64,000 nt of DNA. It comes from an uncultured Erythrobacter sp. (lineage in GTDB: Bacteria; Pseudomonadota; Alphaproteobacteria; Sphingomonadales; Sphingomonadaceae). Shown piece after piece: positions 25,798 to 35,112 of the stretch (its first letter is position 1; every line of letters starts with the position of its first letter). The DNA lies in the NCBI GenBank assembly GCA_947501215.1, contig CANMUS010000005.1:62001-126000 (forward strand). Direction: 5' to 3'. The translations under genes and the position numbers were made by a program. Under the pieces are notes generated by a model, which was given only the letters and a program-made list of their open reading frames with translations, was not told the origin of the DNA and ran no database searches.

Positions 25798-28086
25798 TTG
25801 TCAAAAGGGCTCAGCGGTTCGACTATTAAATCGTGGTTCCAATACCGCTGCGAGCGCAAGACGCGCTATGAGCTCATGAATGCCACTGAGCGGGCTTCAA
25901 TCCCGATTGGATCAGATACCCGCGAGCAGAGTTGGGCAATCCTCGGTGTAGACTACGAAGATCGAGTGGTGTCCAAACTAGCGAGGCAGCGGCAGGTTCA
26001 CCTCAATGGGTCCGAGATTTGCCTCCCAACGGCAATCACCAATGCCTTCCTAAGAGGCGAAGGGAGCAAAACGTTTGCAGCTCAGGTGAATGTGCGCCCG
26101 AAACAGATTCCCTCTGTGTTTGGCGAGATTGCCGATTTCAACCTGCGAGACACATTCGCTGATCTCGTTCGCCGAGATTTCATCGATGGCAAACCGAGCT
26201 TCACGGTTATCGATATCAAGGCGACCCGCGCTGCTCGGTCTTTCCACAAGACCCAGGTTGCTTACTACGCGATTTTGTTGAGCCAGGTCCTTTCCGAGAG
26301 GAAAATCGAGGGAACCGTCTCCCAGTTTGGAGAAATCTGGCGAATTCCTGATAATGGGGATGCCTCTGGAGACGGCTACCAGGTCGACAGCTTCCCGCTT
26401 GCTCCATACATCCGGCTCGTCGAGAGCTTTGTCGGGCAGACGCTGCCCAAGATTGCCGCGCGAGAAGTGTCACCTGGCACTGACGAGACCTTTTTCCATC
26501 TATATTTCAAATGTGAGCAATGCGCCTATTTGACGCACTGCTTGACAGCAATCGATCCGGAAAGACCGCCCAACAAGCGGGACGTCTCTGCTGTGGCGGG
26601 TCTCTCACACGAAGGGAAGAGAGCCCTCCTCGATCACGGCATACGATCGGTCAAATCCTTGGCAGAGCGGGCGCAAGGCATCGGCAAAATGGATGGAGTC
26701 GGTTGGTCGCTTTCACGGCGAGCCGAACAACTGATTGCCCGTGCTCGCGCAATCAATGCCGGCCATATTCAAGCTGGGGCCGAAGAGCAGACTTTTCTGA
26801 TGCCTCCGCGTTCTGACGTCTCAATCTACTTGCTGGCCGATCATGATCCAGTCGATGATGGTCTGGCGACGCTTGGCTATCTATTGGTCCGAGATGGAAC
26901 TGTTGAAGAGACCATCAAAGTTCTTCCGACGGCTGACAGGAAGGCGGAGGCCGATGCGCTGATCGAGGTGTTCTCGAAAGTTATCGCCGATCTCCAAATC
27001 GTTGACGCGCACAATCAGGCGCTCTCCGACGATGATTCAGGTGCCTTATTCGCACATATCTATCTCTATGAGCCGAGCGAGGCGAACGCGCTTCAGAACG
27101 CGGTGAAGAGACATCTGTCCGACGCGAGGATCAGGACGGGTCTCTTACATCTCGTCCGCATATTTCCACCTGAAGAACTGGTGCCAGAGCCCGAGTTCAG
27201 GGGCATGAACCATTTGCCTGCGACTGCGGTGAGGACAGTTATCGAGCAGCTATTCGCGGTCCCAACGGCGGTATCCTATGACCTGCGGCAAGTATCACAG
27301 GCGATGGCAAACGATGGGCTCATCCCAAAGCCCTATGCCCCTAGCGAACCATTCCATCGCCCGTTTTCCTCACTTCTTTCAATTGAAGTAACACGTGGAA
27401 TCCGAGAAGGACGCAAGGACCATGTGGCCATAGCCGACGTCGAAGATGACGTTCGAGGCCGATTGAATGCCCTTCGCGAAATCGTCGAGTGGCTGCAGAA
27501 AGACAATCGCGACCGCACTGATCGCAGCGAGCGACCCACTTTGCGATTGAACAAGCTACCCTTCCGTTTGCAGGCAACCTTCGACCCGCTTGAAGCCGGT
27601 GACCTCGATATCCTTCGCGCTTTGGAATTGTTGGAGAATCGAGCCGGAATGCTGGATACGTTGATCCGTCTCGCAAAGCCGGCCTCGTCCCGGCGCGATA
27701 GTGGCAACGCAATCGGACCGCTTTTTCTTATCGGAATCAACAAGACCAAAATGGGCCGAGTCTTCGTGTTTCGACGACCCGCCGAAGCTATGGACGTTGA
27801 TCTTGAGGGTGGGCTGGGCCTCGTCTTGAGCGATGGGAGCCCTGATGTACTCCTCGATCCGCGCCGATGGCCTGACCTGAGCTGCCAGCTGATGGATCCT
27901 GGACCGAACGATGACACAGGAATGCTCAGGGTCGGTGTCTGGAATTCTGTCTTCGATAGTCCAACGATGAAAGACCTTGTGCGCCGCCTCGACAGGGATG
28001 GGTGGTGGATTGACCGAACATTCGTCGACTTCAATTCGCCCAAGGTGGCACGCTTCATCGACTATCTTGCTGGAGAAGCAGCATGA
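25798..28086 (+). CDS. TM0106-type RecB-like nuclease without its usual helicase
   Basis: This 762-residue protein starts at TTG 25798 (the segment SGSTIKSWFQYRC begins right there). The PD-(D/E)xK nuclease core has GEIADFNL near 110 and VIDIKATRAARSF near 136. Cys18 together with CEQCAYLTHC (Cys239, Cys242, Cys248) forms a Cas4/AddB-like iron-sulfur site. A helix-hairpin-helix stretch lies near 265-325. An RNase H-like domain begins near DVSIYLLADHDP, with a degenerate acidic motif. TM0106-family proteins normally continue into an SF1 helicase; here that helicase is the start of the next gene, which overlaps by four bases. Confidence 0.75.
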   Translation: MSKGLSGSTIKSWFQYRCERKTRYELMNATERASIPIGSDTREQSWAILGVDYEDRVVSKLARQRQVHLNGSEICLPTAITNAFLRGEGSKTFAAQVNVRPKQIPSVFGEIADFNLRDTFADLVRRDFIDGKPSFTVIDIKATRAARSFHKTQVAYYAILLSQVLSERKIEGTVSQFGEIWRIPDNGDASGDGYQVDSFPLAPYIRLVESFVGQTLPKIAAREVSPGTDETFFHLYFKCEQCAYLTHCLTAIDPERPPNKRDVSAVAGLSHEGKRALLDHGIRSVKSLAERAQGIGKMDGVGWSLSRRAEQLIARARAINAGHIQAGAEEQTFLMPPRSDVSIYLLADHDPVDDGLATLGYLLVRDGTVEETIKVLPTADRKAEADALIEVFSKVIADLQIVDAHNQALSDDDSGALFAHIYLYEPSEANALQNAVKRHLSDARIRTGLLHLVRIFPPEELVPEPEFRGMNHLPATAVRTVIEQLFAVPTAVSYDLRQVSQAMANDGLIPKPYAPSEPFHRPFSSLLSIEVTRGIREGRKDHVAIADVEDDVRGRLNALREIVEWLQKDNRDRTDRSERPTLRLNKLPFRLQATFDPLEAGDLDILRALELLENRAGMLDTLIRLAKPASSRRDSGNAIGPLFLIGINKTKMGRVFVFRRPAEAMDVDLEGGLGLVLSDGSPDVLLDPRRWPDLSCQLMDPGPNDDTGMLRVGVWNSVFDSPTMKDLVRRLDRDGWWIDRTFVDFNSPKVARFIDYLAGEAA

Positions 28087-31000
28087 GTGTTCGCACTGAC
28101 GTGCTGCGGTTCTTGCAGGAGCCGAAAGCGTTCTTCGATGATGTCAGCGATGGCGATGTTTGGCTCGCAGGCCTCAATGAATTTGCCATCCCCTCGATCG
28201 AGGAGAAGGGAGACAGGCATCTCCGGGAGGCTCAAGTCAGTGCCTGGGAAGGCCTCGCCCACAGAAAGACAGGATTGATCCTTGGACCGCCCGGGACCGG
28301 GAAGACGTTTTTGCTCTCCTGGCTGATTGCTGGCTACTGTGCGGCCCGGCGTAAAGCGGGGTTACCAGCCCGAGTGCTCGTCACGGCGTTCACTCGCAAC
28401 GCGATCGGAAACGTTCTTGATGCTGTGCGGGATCGGCAAGTGCTGCATGATCCGAGCGCACCGCCACCGCTTTTCCTCGGATCGCCGCCAGCAGGAGGGC
28501 TCGCGGACGGCGTGCTCACCTACGGCGCAAAGGAGCAAGGTCAGGTCATCGACCACCTCAATTGCGGCGAAGCTGTGACGGGGATGACAGTCTGGTCTCT
28601 CTACAGACTTCTGACGACAGGTACTCCGCCGGGTGGCGATGGCATGAGCGCTCCGCTTTTTGACCTGGTCTGCATTGACGAAGCCTCGCAGATGGTCCTC
28701 GGACACGGTCTACTTGCTATGGCTGGACTGGCCGATGCGGGGCGCGTGGTGGTTGCAGGAGACGACCAGCAATTGCCGCCCATCAGAGCCGGTAGACCGG
28801 TAACCATCGAAGGTCGCGAATTGGGCGGATCGCTTTATGCGTTCATGAAATCGGTTGGTGCCGACGAATTTGCGCTGGAAGAGACCTTTCGTCTCAACAA
28901 ACCTCTCACATATTTCCCCGAGAAGACCTTCTATCCCGGCAAATACGTGTCGCGTTCTGAAGCCAGTAAGCTTGAATTGCGCGAGGACTGGCAAGCTGAC
29001 TTGTCACAAACCATACGCTTGGCGCTAGCACCTGATTATCCGCTCGTCGTCCTTCTCCATGATGGCCCCACTGCCGCTACCGCGAACCCGTTCGAAACAC
29101 AGATCGCGAGTGAGATTGCAGCCGCATTTGCCCACCGCCTGACAGCTGATGGAACTCCGCCGTCCGATCTCTGGAGCAAACGGCTCGCGATCGTCAGCCC
29201 GCACAGGGCGCAAAATGCGGCGATTAGAGCGGGGTTACCTGACTCCATTCGAGCCGACGCGTTTGTTGAGACAGTCGATCGCATTCAGGGCAAAGAGCGG
29301 GATGCAGTCATCCTATCATATTGCGTGGCGGACCCAGAATTCGCACTCACGGAAGCTGAATTCATATTTTCGCCTGAACGATTGAATGTTGCGGCGACGC
29401 GAGCGGGAAAGAAGCTGATTGTTATTGTCAGCAAGCGCCTCCTGGAAGCCGTACCATCTGACCAGGAACTGCTCGATAAGGCAGAACTCTTGCGCGAGTT
29501 TGTGTTTTCCTGCCCCTCGATCGTGACCTCTCAGATACAAGGTCCCGCGGGACGCTCCGTAGCGATTGATATCAGGGCGAGGGGCTTCGATGACAACGAA
29601 GCCGACGTTGATCTGACGCCTGATCCGCCGCCGGTGGAAGTGAAACACGAGATGACCGACCTGGCACGAGGTGTCCTCGAAGTCATCAATCGGCTCGCAC
29701 TCGACAGCGCATATGGAAATGCAGCCTTGTCAAAGGTCAAGAGTGCCATGGCCTTACCGGCTGAGCCATTCGCTGAAGCGTGCCTGCTTCATCACCTCGG
29801 ATGGATTTCGTTACGCCAACAACCCCGGCGCGATGGCGGTGAACCCTTCTGGGTCGCAAAGCCATTCAAGGAAGCTCGCAAGGTCTTCAGTGTAGACTAC
29901 GACACCGTCAAGAGCCGCATCGAGATGTGCGTGCGCGAGGCCAAGACCAGGCGCTATGCATTTTACACGGACGTGCGCGATCGCTTTGCTTGGATGGACA
30001 AGGAGCGCAACGATCTTTTGGCTCCTGTAATCAGTCGCCTGGAGGAAGAAGATTTCTTACGCCTCGAACCTGTAGGCAACTCGTTTGCGATCGTTGTGAA
30101 GGCACTTGCAGAACTCGATTCTCTGCCGGAGCCGGAAGAGTTGGATGGGCTCGGCGACGAGGATTTTGCAGCGCTCAATCGCTTGGAAGAGCTCGAAGCA
30201 AGTCGCATCAATTTCGGGGTCTATGACAGCTGGGTGTCGACGGTCGAACTCGCTCGAGATCTCAAGGTTCCTCTCGACCAGTTGACCGCATCCTTGTCCA
30301 AGCTTGAAGCGCATGGCCACTTGCTTCTGGCGGATGAAGGCAGAGTGCGCAGTCGCTTCGCGGAGATTGGACGAGAACTTAAGCACGTTAAGCAGCGCTT
30401 TCGCAGCGACGATGCAGACACACGCCCCTATTTGGTTCGGAGCCTAAAGGCCGTCCTTCGAGAGCGAAACAAACCCACCCGATCCATTCGTTTGGCAAGC
30501 GCTTTCGATCAGGCTTCGAAGGGCACCGATTCCTCGATGGGACATGCTCTTTCGGGGATGGCGCGCGTTCTGCACGAGTTTTGGGGCGAGGAAGCAGCCT
30601 TAGCGAAATTCCAGGCCGACAGCCTGACGAGTATCGTTGCGGCCTGGCGCGGTGAAGGAGAAGGCGCTTTTTCGATCGCCGCTGACACAGGGTCAGGGAA
30701 GACCGAAGCTGCAGTATTGCCGCTGATCGCGGGAGCTTTGGCTGACGGCATCGACGGGGTGATGGGCACTCGTGCGATCCTAGCCTACCCACGCATTCGA
30801 CTGGCCGCCAATCAGGCACAGAGATTGGCCCACTACTTGTCGATGTTCGGAGCCGACCAAGAACTCCCAAAACTTACCCTCGGCCTTCAAGTGGGTGAGG
30901 TTCCTTGGGACTTCGAACGAATTCCAGAAAGGCTTCAATCCCTTTGGAAGGTTGCAGGGCCGAACGCGTTTGTCTTCCCATTCTTTGCTTGTCCTAGCTG

Positions 31001-34000
31001 TCAACATGAGCTGATCCTTCGGCCAAGCGCAGGAGCCAAGGGCGCCGACCTCCTGGCCTGCAACGACTGCAAATGGTCATTTGATGGGTGGATCGGCTCG
31101 AAGACTCGGTTGGCCGAAACGCCCCCTAGCCTCTTCCTGCCGACCACCGATAGCTTGCACCAATGGCTTCATGATCCAAGATATGGTCGCATTTTTGGCG
31201 ACGACATGGACTGTGCGGCTCCGCGTGCGCTTCTGGCAGACGAGATCCATCTCTACACCCATATCCATGGGGCTCAGGTGGGCCTTGCTCTCCAGCGCTT
31301 GGCAGCGCGTGCGCAGACTTCGAGAACCGATGGAAAGCCAATGCTGGCGATCGGGATGAGCGCCACGGTTGGCGACCCTGCGTCAGCATGGTCGAAGCTC
31401 ATCGGCCGCGATCAGATAAAGGTCATCCAACCGAGCGAAGAAGATGCCGAACCAAACCCGAGAGGGCGTGAATACTTCTACTTCGTACAACCTGAGGTTG
31501 AATCTCGCGGAGCAGACATTGCCGGTGCATCTACGACCATCCAATCGCTTATGTGCATTGGCCACGGCATGCGACGACGAACCGGATCTGATGGCGGCTT
31601 TCGCTCCCTCGTATTCTTCGATTCAATCGACAAGATGCGGCGTCTGCACAGCGCATTTATCGACGCTGAGGAAGGAAGAGAGCTAGCTGCTTATCGCACC
31701 CGCGCATATGGAGATGATGCTGCCGGGGAGCCTCAGACAGAATGTTGCGGACAGCCGCTTGGCTGCGGAAGGTTCGCGGATGGGGAATGCTGGTGGTTTG
31801 CCGCAACTGACAATCGGCAAGTCGGCGCGAAGGGAAGAAGAACGCCGGGCCAACCGCTCGCGGTAGCTTCGTCGCCAATCTTCTCTGGTACTGGCGGTAA
31901 CGCGGAACGCCTTGTGAAAGGCTCGGATGTAGTGTTCGCAACCTCCTCACTCGAGGTTGGGTACGATGATCCGGACATCACCCTCGTTTACCAGCACTAT
32001 GCGCCGCTCAACCTCGCCAGCTTTGTGCAGCGAAAAGGCCGCGGCGGACGGGGCGCAGACGACCGGCCCACAACTGCGGTGACGCTCTCCATCTATTCAC
32101 CTCGCGACAACTGGTGGTTCAATAGACCTCAAGACATGGTCTCGCCTGTCGGCTTCGAGGCTCCGCTCAATCCATCAAATGCGTACGTCCGGCGAGGCCA
32201 GGCGGTGGCGACATTGCTTGACGGGCTTGCTCGGTTCGAACGAAGGGGTGGAAATGCGCTCAATCAATTCGGACAGCCGAACTCCGATGCCTTGGCATCG
32301 GCGAAGGACTTGCTCGATGTCATGTTCGGTGGAGCGATCTGGGACGAACTTGGGGTAAAAGACGCAGAGGCGCTCTGGGCAAAGGCAACTGAGGAGCTTG
32401 ACCTCACCACCTGTGACACCATCCCCCAAGTTCGGATGGCTCTAACATGGGTGCCGGGAGCACTGTTCGAGACCATCAACTTGCCGACACTCGACATCCT
32501 GGGCGAGGATGTTGTCGGGGGAGAGCGTCAAGACATTTCGCTGGCATTATCGACGGTCGCGCCAGGCAACGCTACGAGGCGCTTTAGCGGACATGCCGTC
32601 CACTGGATTGCGCCGAACGAAGGCAGGGCACCGTGGTTCGGCGAAAGCGATTACCTCGGGCGCGGTGGTCAAAGCCTGCGCGCATCGACGGAAGAGCTTC
32701 TAACCGAATTACCCATCGATGCCCGAGAGGCATTGGCAGATGTCCACGAAACTCTGTTCAGGCCGAGGGCTATCACGGTCAGTCGCCTCGGACGGATGCA
32801 AGGCGCTGAATGGGTCGGCGAGATCTGCCTGAAGCAAAATGACCCTCGCCAATGGACAGATGTGACGAGGGATGAAACCTCTGTCCGCCATGATAGCCGG
32901 GGAGAACTAGCAGGCTTCGTCCTAGTTTCCGCCAACTGCGAACCCGCCGAACTTCTCTCAGTTGAGGATACCAATGGCAAACTCAGCAAGCTCGGCGTCT
33001 ATCTGGCAGGCGTCACCGAGAACAAATCTTCGGGTCTCGACATTGCGAGAGTTTATTGGGGGGCCGACGCGGAAGTCCGCTTCGATTCACGAGAAACTGA
33101 GCCAGTCGCATTTAATCAGACCTTCGTGCATCCCAAGACGCAGCGTGCGTTGCTGCACGGCTACAAGGTTACCACTGAAGGAATTCGGTTCGAACTCGGA
33201 AAGGACGCCATCGATCTGGCTGTCGAAGAGACTTTCGCGAAAATGGAACGCGACCAGCAGGAGCGCCGCTGGCGAAGCGCACAGTTCACACGCTACCTAG
33301 TAGACAGTCGTGCCCGTTCTATCGGGATTAATGCCTACGAAGCTCGTCGCGGCGCAGATTTACTTGTGGCCGCTGCCGGCGACACCGAGCTGCGCACCGA
33401 ACTCGCCAAGCTAGTCCGTAGGCGCTGGGATGATCGGCGCTTTTCATCCCTGCTGGAGGACGCAAGGCAGCGAGTGCTTTCCTGCCATCCGATGATGACG
33501 CAGCGCCGAGTAGAGCGAACTGCGGGCTTGCTCGCCAATGCCAGGTTTCGAGACATGCTCGATCAAATTTTGACTGAAGTTGGCGATGAGCAAAATATGC
33601 GCGGCTATCTGAGGAGTTCGCTGCTGCATGGCCTTGCACTTCGTTTGAAGTCAGCAGTAGCGATGCTTGGCGGAGGCGATGAAGGCCGCATGTTCGCGCA
33701 TGTTCGTCTGCCCCTCCAATTCGGCCAGGATGCGGAAGATCTGATTACGGTTGCGGAAGCGGGCTCTCATGGAGACGGCACGATCAGATCCGCGGTTTCT
33801 CAAACGGACAAACTTATGCAGATCTGGTCGAACCACCAACTCTGCGAATGTGGCAATGCAGTCGAAGACGCGATGCTTCGAGTTTTCTGGAGCCTGCGTT
33901 CAAAGCACGACCAATGGCGCAGCTTCAACCCTCGCGACCCATCCGCGCTAACGGCGATATCGCAAGAGCTGAGACCAGGCGCCGATAGGCCGCTTCCGGC

Positions 34001-34400
34001 TTCGATTTCCCGTGTCTTGTTTGGAACCGAGAGCGTCGGCGCGGAGACATTTTCCCTATATGATATCGCGGAAGACGTTGAACAGGCGCGAGATCGGACC
34101 ATCGAGAGAATGGGACGAATCCCGACCGATTGGGAGCTTGCCAGTGCCGCTGTGACTGATGCTGAAAGTGGGGCAAGCGGCGAGTTAGCGCGGTTGTTGG
34201 AAGCTTATGGCCTCCTCGACGAACCGGACGAGGAATCCTTTAGTCCCACGGCCAGGCTCGCGGAACAGGTTTTCCGTTTGGGAGCATCGCTTTGTCACGA
34301 TGGTTGCAGGGCTTGTGTACACCAGTCGAGCGACCTCATGGGTGACTCCCTGGTCTATGCGAGCACCAGTCGGACACTGCTGGAACGCTTCCTAGCCTAA
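28083..34400 (+). CDS. Giant fusion: SF1 helicase + DpdJ-like SF2 helicase
   Basis: This 2105-residue protein has two complete helicase cores. The SF1 core (about 1-460) has Walker A GPPGTGKT at 68-75, IDEASQM near 200, GDDQQLPPI near 228, IQGKERDAVILSY near 400 and AATRAGKK near 437. Residues 460-850 are a linker with winged-helix-like segments. The SF2 core (about 850-1350) has DTGSGKTEAA near 870, LADEIHLYTHIHG near 1052 and a Zn-type CPSCQHE region between. It then has TSSLEVGYDD near 1290 and VQRKGRGGRG. The C-terminus ends in CHDGCRACVH, as in DUF1998/DrmA/DpdJ-like helicases. It is the likely translocating effector of the island. Confidence 0.82.
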   Translation: MSVRTDVLRFLQEPKAFFDDVSDGDVWLAGLNEFAIPSIEEKGDRHLREAQVSAWEGLAHRKTGLILGPPGTGKTFLLSWLIAGYCAARRKAGLPARVLVTAFTRNAIGNVLDAVRDRQVLHDPSAPPPLFLGSPPAGGLADGVLTYGAKEQGQVIDHLNCGEAVTGMTVWSLYRLLTTGTPPGGDGMSAPLFDLVCIDEASQMVLGHGLLAMAGLADAGRVVVAGDDQQLPPIRAGRPVTIEGRELGGSLYAFMKSVGADEFALEETFRLNKPLTYFPEKTFYPGKYVSRSEASKLELREDWQADLSQTIRLALAPDYPLVVLLHDGPTAATANPFETQIASEIAAAFAHRLTADGTPPSDLWSKRLAIVSPHRAQNAAIRAGLPDSIRADAFVETVDRIQGKERDAVILSYCVADPEFALTEAEFIFSPERLNVAATRAGKKLIVIVSKRLLEAVPSDQELLDKAELLREFVFSCPSIVTSQIQGPAGRSVAIDIRARGFDDNEADVDLTPDPPPVEVKHEMTDLARGVLEVINRLALDSAYGNAALSKVKSAMALPAEPFAEACLLHHLGWISLRQQPRRDGGEPFWVAKPFKEARKVFSVDYDTVKSRIEMCVREAKTRRYAFYTDVRDRFAWMDKERNDLLAPVISRLEEEDFLRLEPVGNSFAIVVKALAELDSLPEPEELDGLGDEDFAALNRLEELEASRINFGVYDSWVSTVELARDLKVPLDQLTASLSKLEAHGHLLLADEGRVRSRFAEIGRELKHVKQRFRSDDADTRPYLVRSLKAVLRERNKPTRSIRLASAFDQASKGTDSSMGHALSGMARVLHEFWGEEAALAKFQADSLTSIVAAWRGEGEGAFSIAADTGSGKTEAAVLPLIAGALADGIDGVMGTRAILAYPRIRLAANQAQRLAHYLSMFGADQELPKLTLGLQVGEVPWDFERIPERLQSLWKVAGPNAFVFPFFACPSCQHELILRPSAGAKGADLLACNDCKWSFDGWIGSKTRLAETPPSLFLPTTDSLHQWLHDPRYGRIFGDDMDCAAPRALLADEIHLYTHIHGAQVGLALQRLAARAQTSRTDGKPMLAIGMSATVGDPASAWSKLIGRDQIKVIQPSEEDAEPNPRGREYFYFVQPEVESRGADIAGASTTIQSLMCIGHGMRRRTGSDGGFRSLVFFDSIDKMRRLHSAFIDAEEGRELAAYRTRAYGDDAAGEPQTECCGQPLGCGRFADGECWWFAATDNRQVGAKGRRTPGQPLAVASSPIFSGTGGNAERLVKGSDVVFATSSLEVGYDDPDITLVYQHYAPLNLASFVQRKGRGGRGADDRPTTAVTLSIYSPRDNWWFNRPQDMVSPVGFEAPLNPSNAYVRRGQAVATLLDGLARFERRGGNALNQFGQPNSDALASAKDLLDVMFGGAIWDELGVKDAEALWAKATEELDLTTCDTIPQVRMALTWVPGALFETINLPTLDILGEDVVGGERQDISLALSTVAPGNATRRFSGHAVHWIAPNEGRAPWFGESDYLGRGGQSLRASTEELLTELPIDAREALADVHETLFRPRAITVSRLGRMQGAEWVGEICLKQNDPRQWTDVTRDETSVRHDSRGELAGFVLVSANCEPAELLSVEDTNGKLSKLGVYLAGVTENKSSGLDIARVYWGADAEVRFDSRETEPVAFNQTFVHPKTQRALLHGYKVTTEGIRFELGKDAIDLAVEETFAKMERDQQERRWRSAQFTRYLVDSRARSIGINAYEARRGADLLVAAAGDTELRTELAKLVRRRWDDRRFSSLLEDARQRVLSCHPMMTQRRVERTAGLLANARFRDMLDQILTEVGDEQNMRGYLRSSLLHGLALRLKSAVAMLGGGDEGRMFAHVRLPLQFGQDAEDLITVAEAGSHGDGTIRSAVSQTDKLMQIWSNHQLCECGNAVEDAMLRVFWSLRSKHDQWRSFNPRDPSALTAISQELRPGADRPLPASISRVLFGTESVGAETFSLYDIAEDVEQARDRTIERMGRIPTDWELASAAVTDAESGASGELARLLEAYGLLDEPDEESFSPTARLAEQVFRLGASLCHDGCRACVHQSSDLMGDSLVYASTSRTLLERFLA

Positions 34401-35095
34401 ATGGGGCGAACTTTGAGGACATCCAAAGAACCATGTTCCTCGAGCCAAGCCCAAACTTCATCGGTCACGTGTTGCAAAGTTGCCTGTTCGTTTGCCAGAG
34501 CGTTGATAAAGAGTGCGACGTCCCCATCGCCCAACTCGTTTTCACGCTCAGCCTGTAGGGCTTCATAATCAGCAAACAATTGCTGAATTGTCGCAAGGAA
34601 TTCTGAGGCCCTTGCTCCGTCTTGGACAGCAATAGCCTCTCGGCCACATTTCGCCATTTTGCTGCCGAGATCCGATTGCCCCAGCAAGCGATCGAGTAGG
34701 TCTCCAATCGGTATCAGCGATCGAAATTGCCTCTGGACAATGTCATCCCAACGGGCGCGGAGGTCTCTATCCAGTCCGTTCAGTTCGCGATTGAGATCCT
34801 GTTCATACGCGAAAACCGCCTTATCGAGGGCCGTGACATCGGCGGACTCCTCCAGCTGGTTGCCGACATCCCAAGCAAGCTCAAGCACGTCGCTCAGCTT
34901 CTCTGCTCGTCTCGATTCAGAGGCATAGTCAAGGCGTGTCGCGATCTCTCTCAGCGCCTCGATACGCTTTACCCGCTCTGCTGCCGACGCCAGACTTGTC
35001 GTCGCCTTTCCCAAGTTCTCGCCGAATTTTCGCTGCTCGACTGCTGTTGGCAGATCGGTCAGGAGATGTTCGAGTTCTGCAAGTGCATCAGACAT
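34397..35095 (-). CDS. dpdI: Coiled-coil protein, DpdI candidate
   Basis: This 232-residue, strongly helical protein has no enzyme motif. Heptad-like segments run through most of it (for example LGKATTSLASAAERVKRIE). It is the last gene of the minus-strand dpdF-G-H-I group and ends tail to tail with the giant helicase gene, overlapping it by four bases. A small helical gene next to dpdH is the place where DpdI sits in known clusters, so the name is positional. It probably binds the DpdH ATPase. Confidence 0.5.
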   Translation of the reverse strand: MSDALAELEHLLTDLPTAVEQRKFGENLGKATTSLASAAERVKRIEALREIATRLDYASESRRAEKLSDVLELAWDVGNQLEESADVTALDKAVFAYEQDLNRELNGLDRDLRARWDDIVQRQFRSLIPIGDLLDRLLGQSDLGSKMAKCGREAIAVQDGARASEFLATIQQLFADYEALQAERENELGDGDVALFINALANEQATLQHVTDEVWAWLEEHGSLDVLKVRPI

Positions 35096-35112
35096 CGACT
35101 ATGCTCACATCC

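Noticed and set aside
28083..34400. DISARM system, because the SF2 half resembles DrmA
   Set aside because: No DrmB, no DrmC-type PLD in the island and no DNA methyltransferase. The neighbours are Dpd genes.
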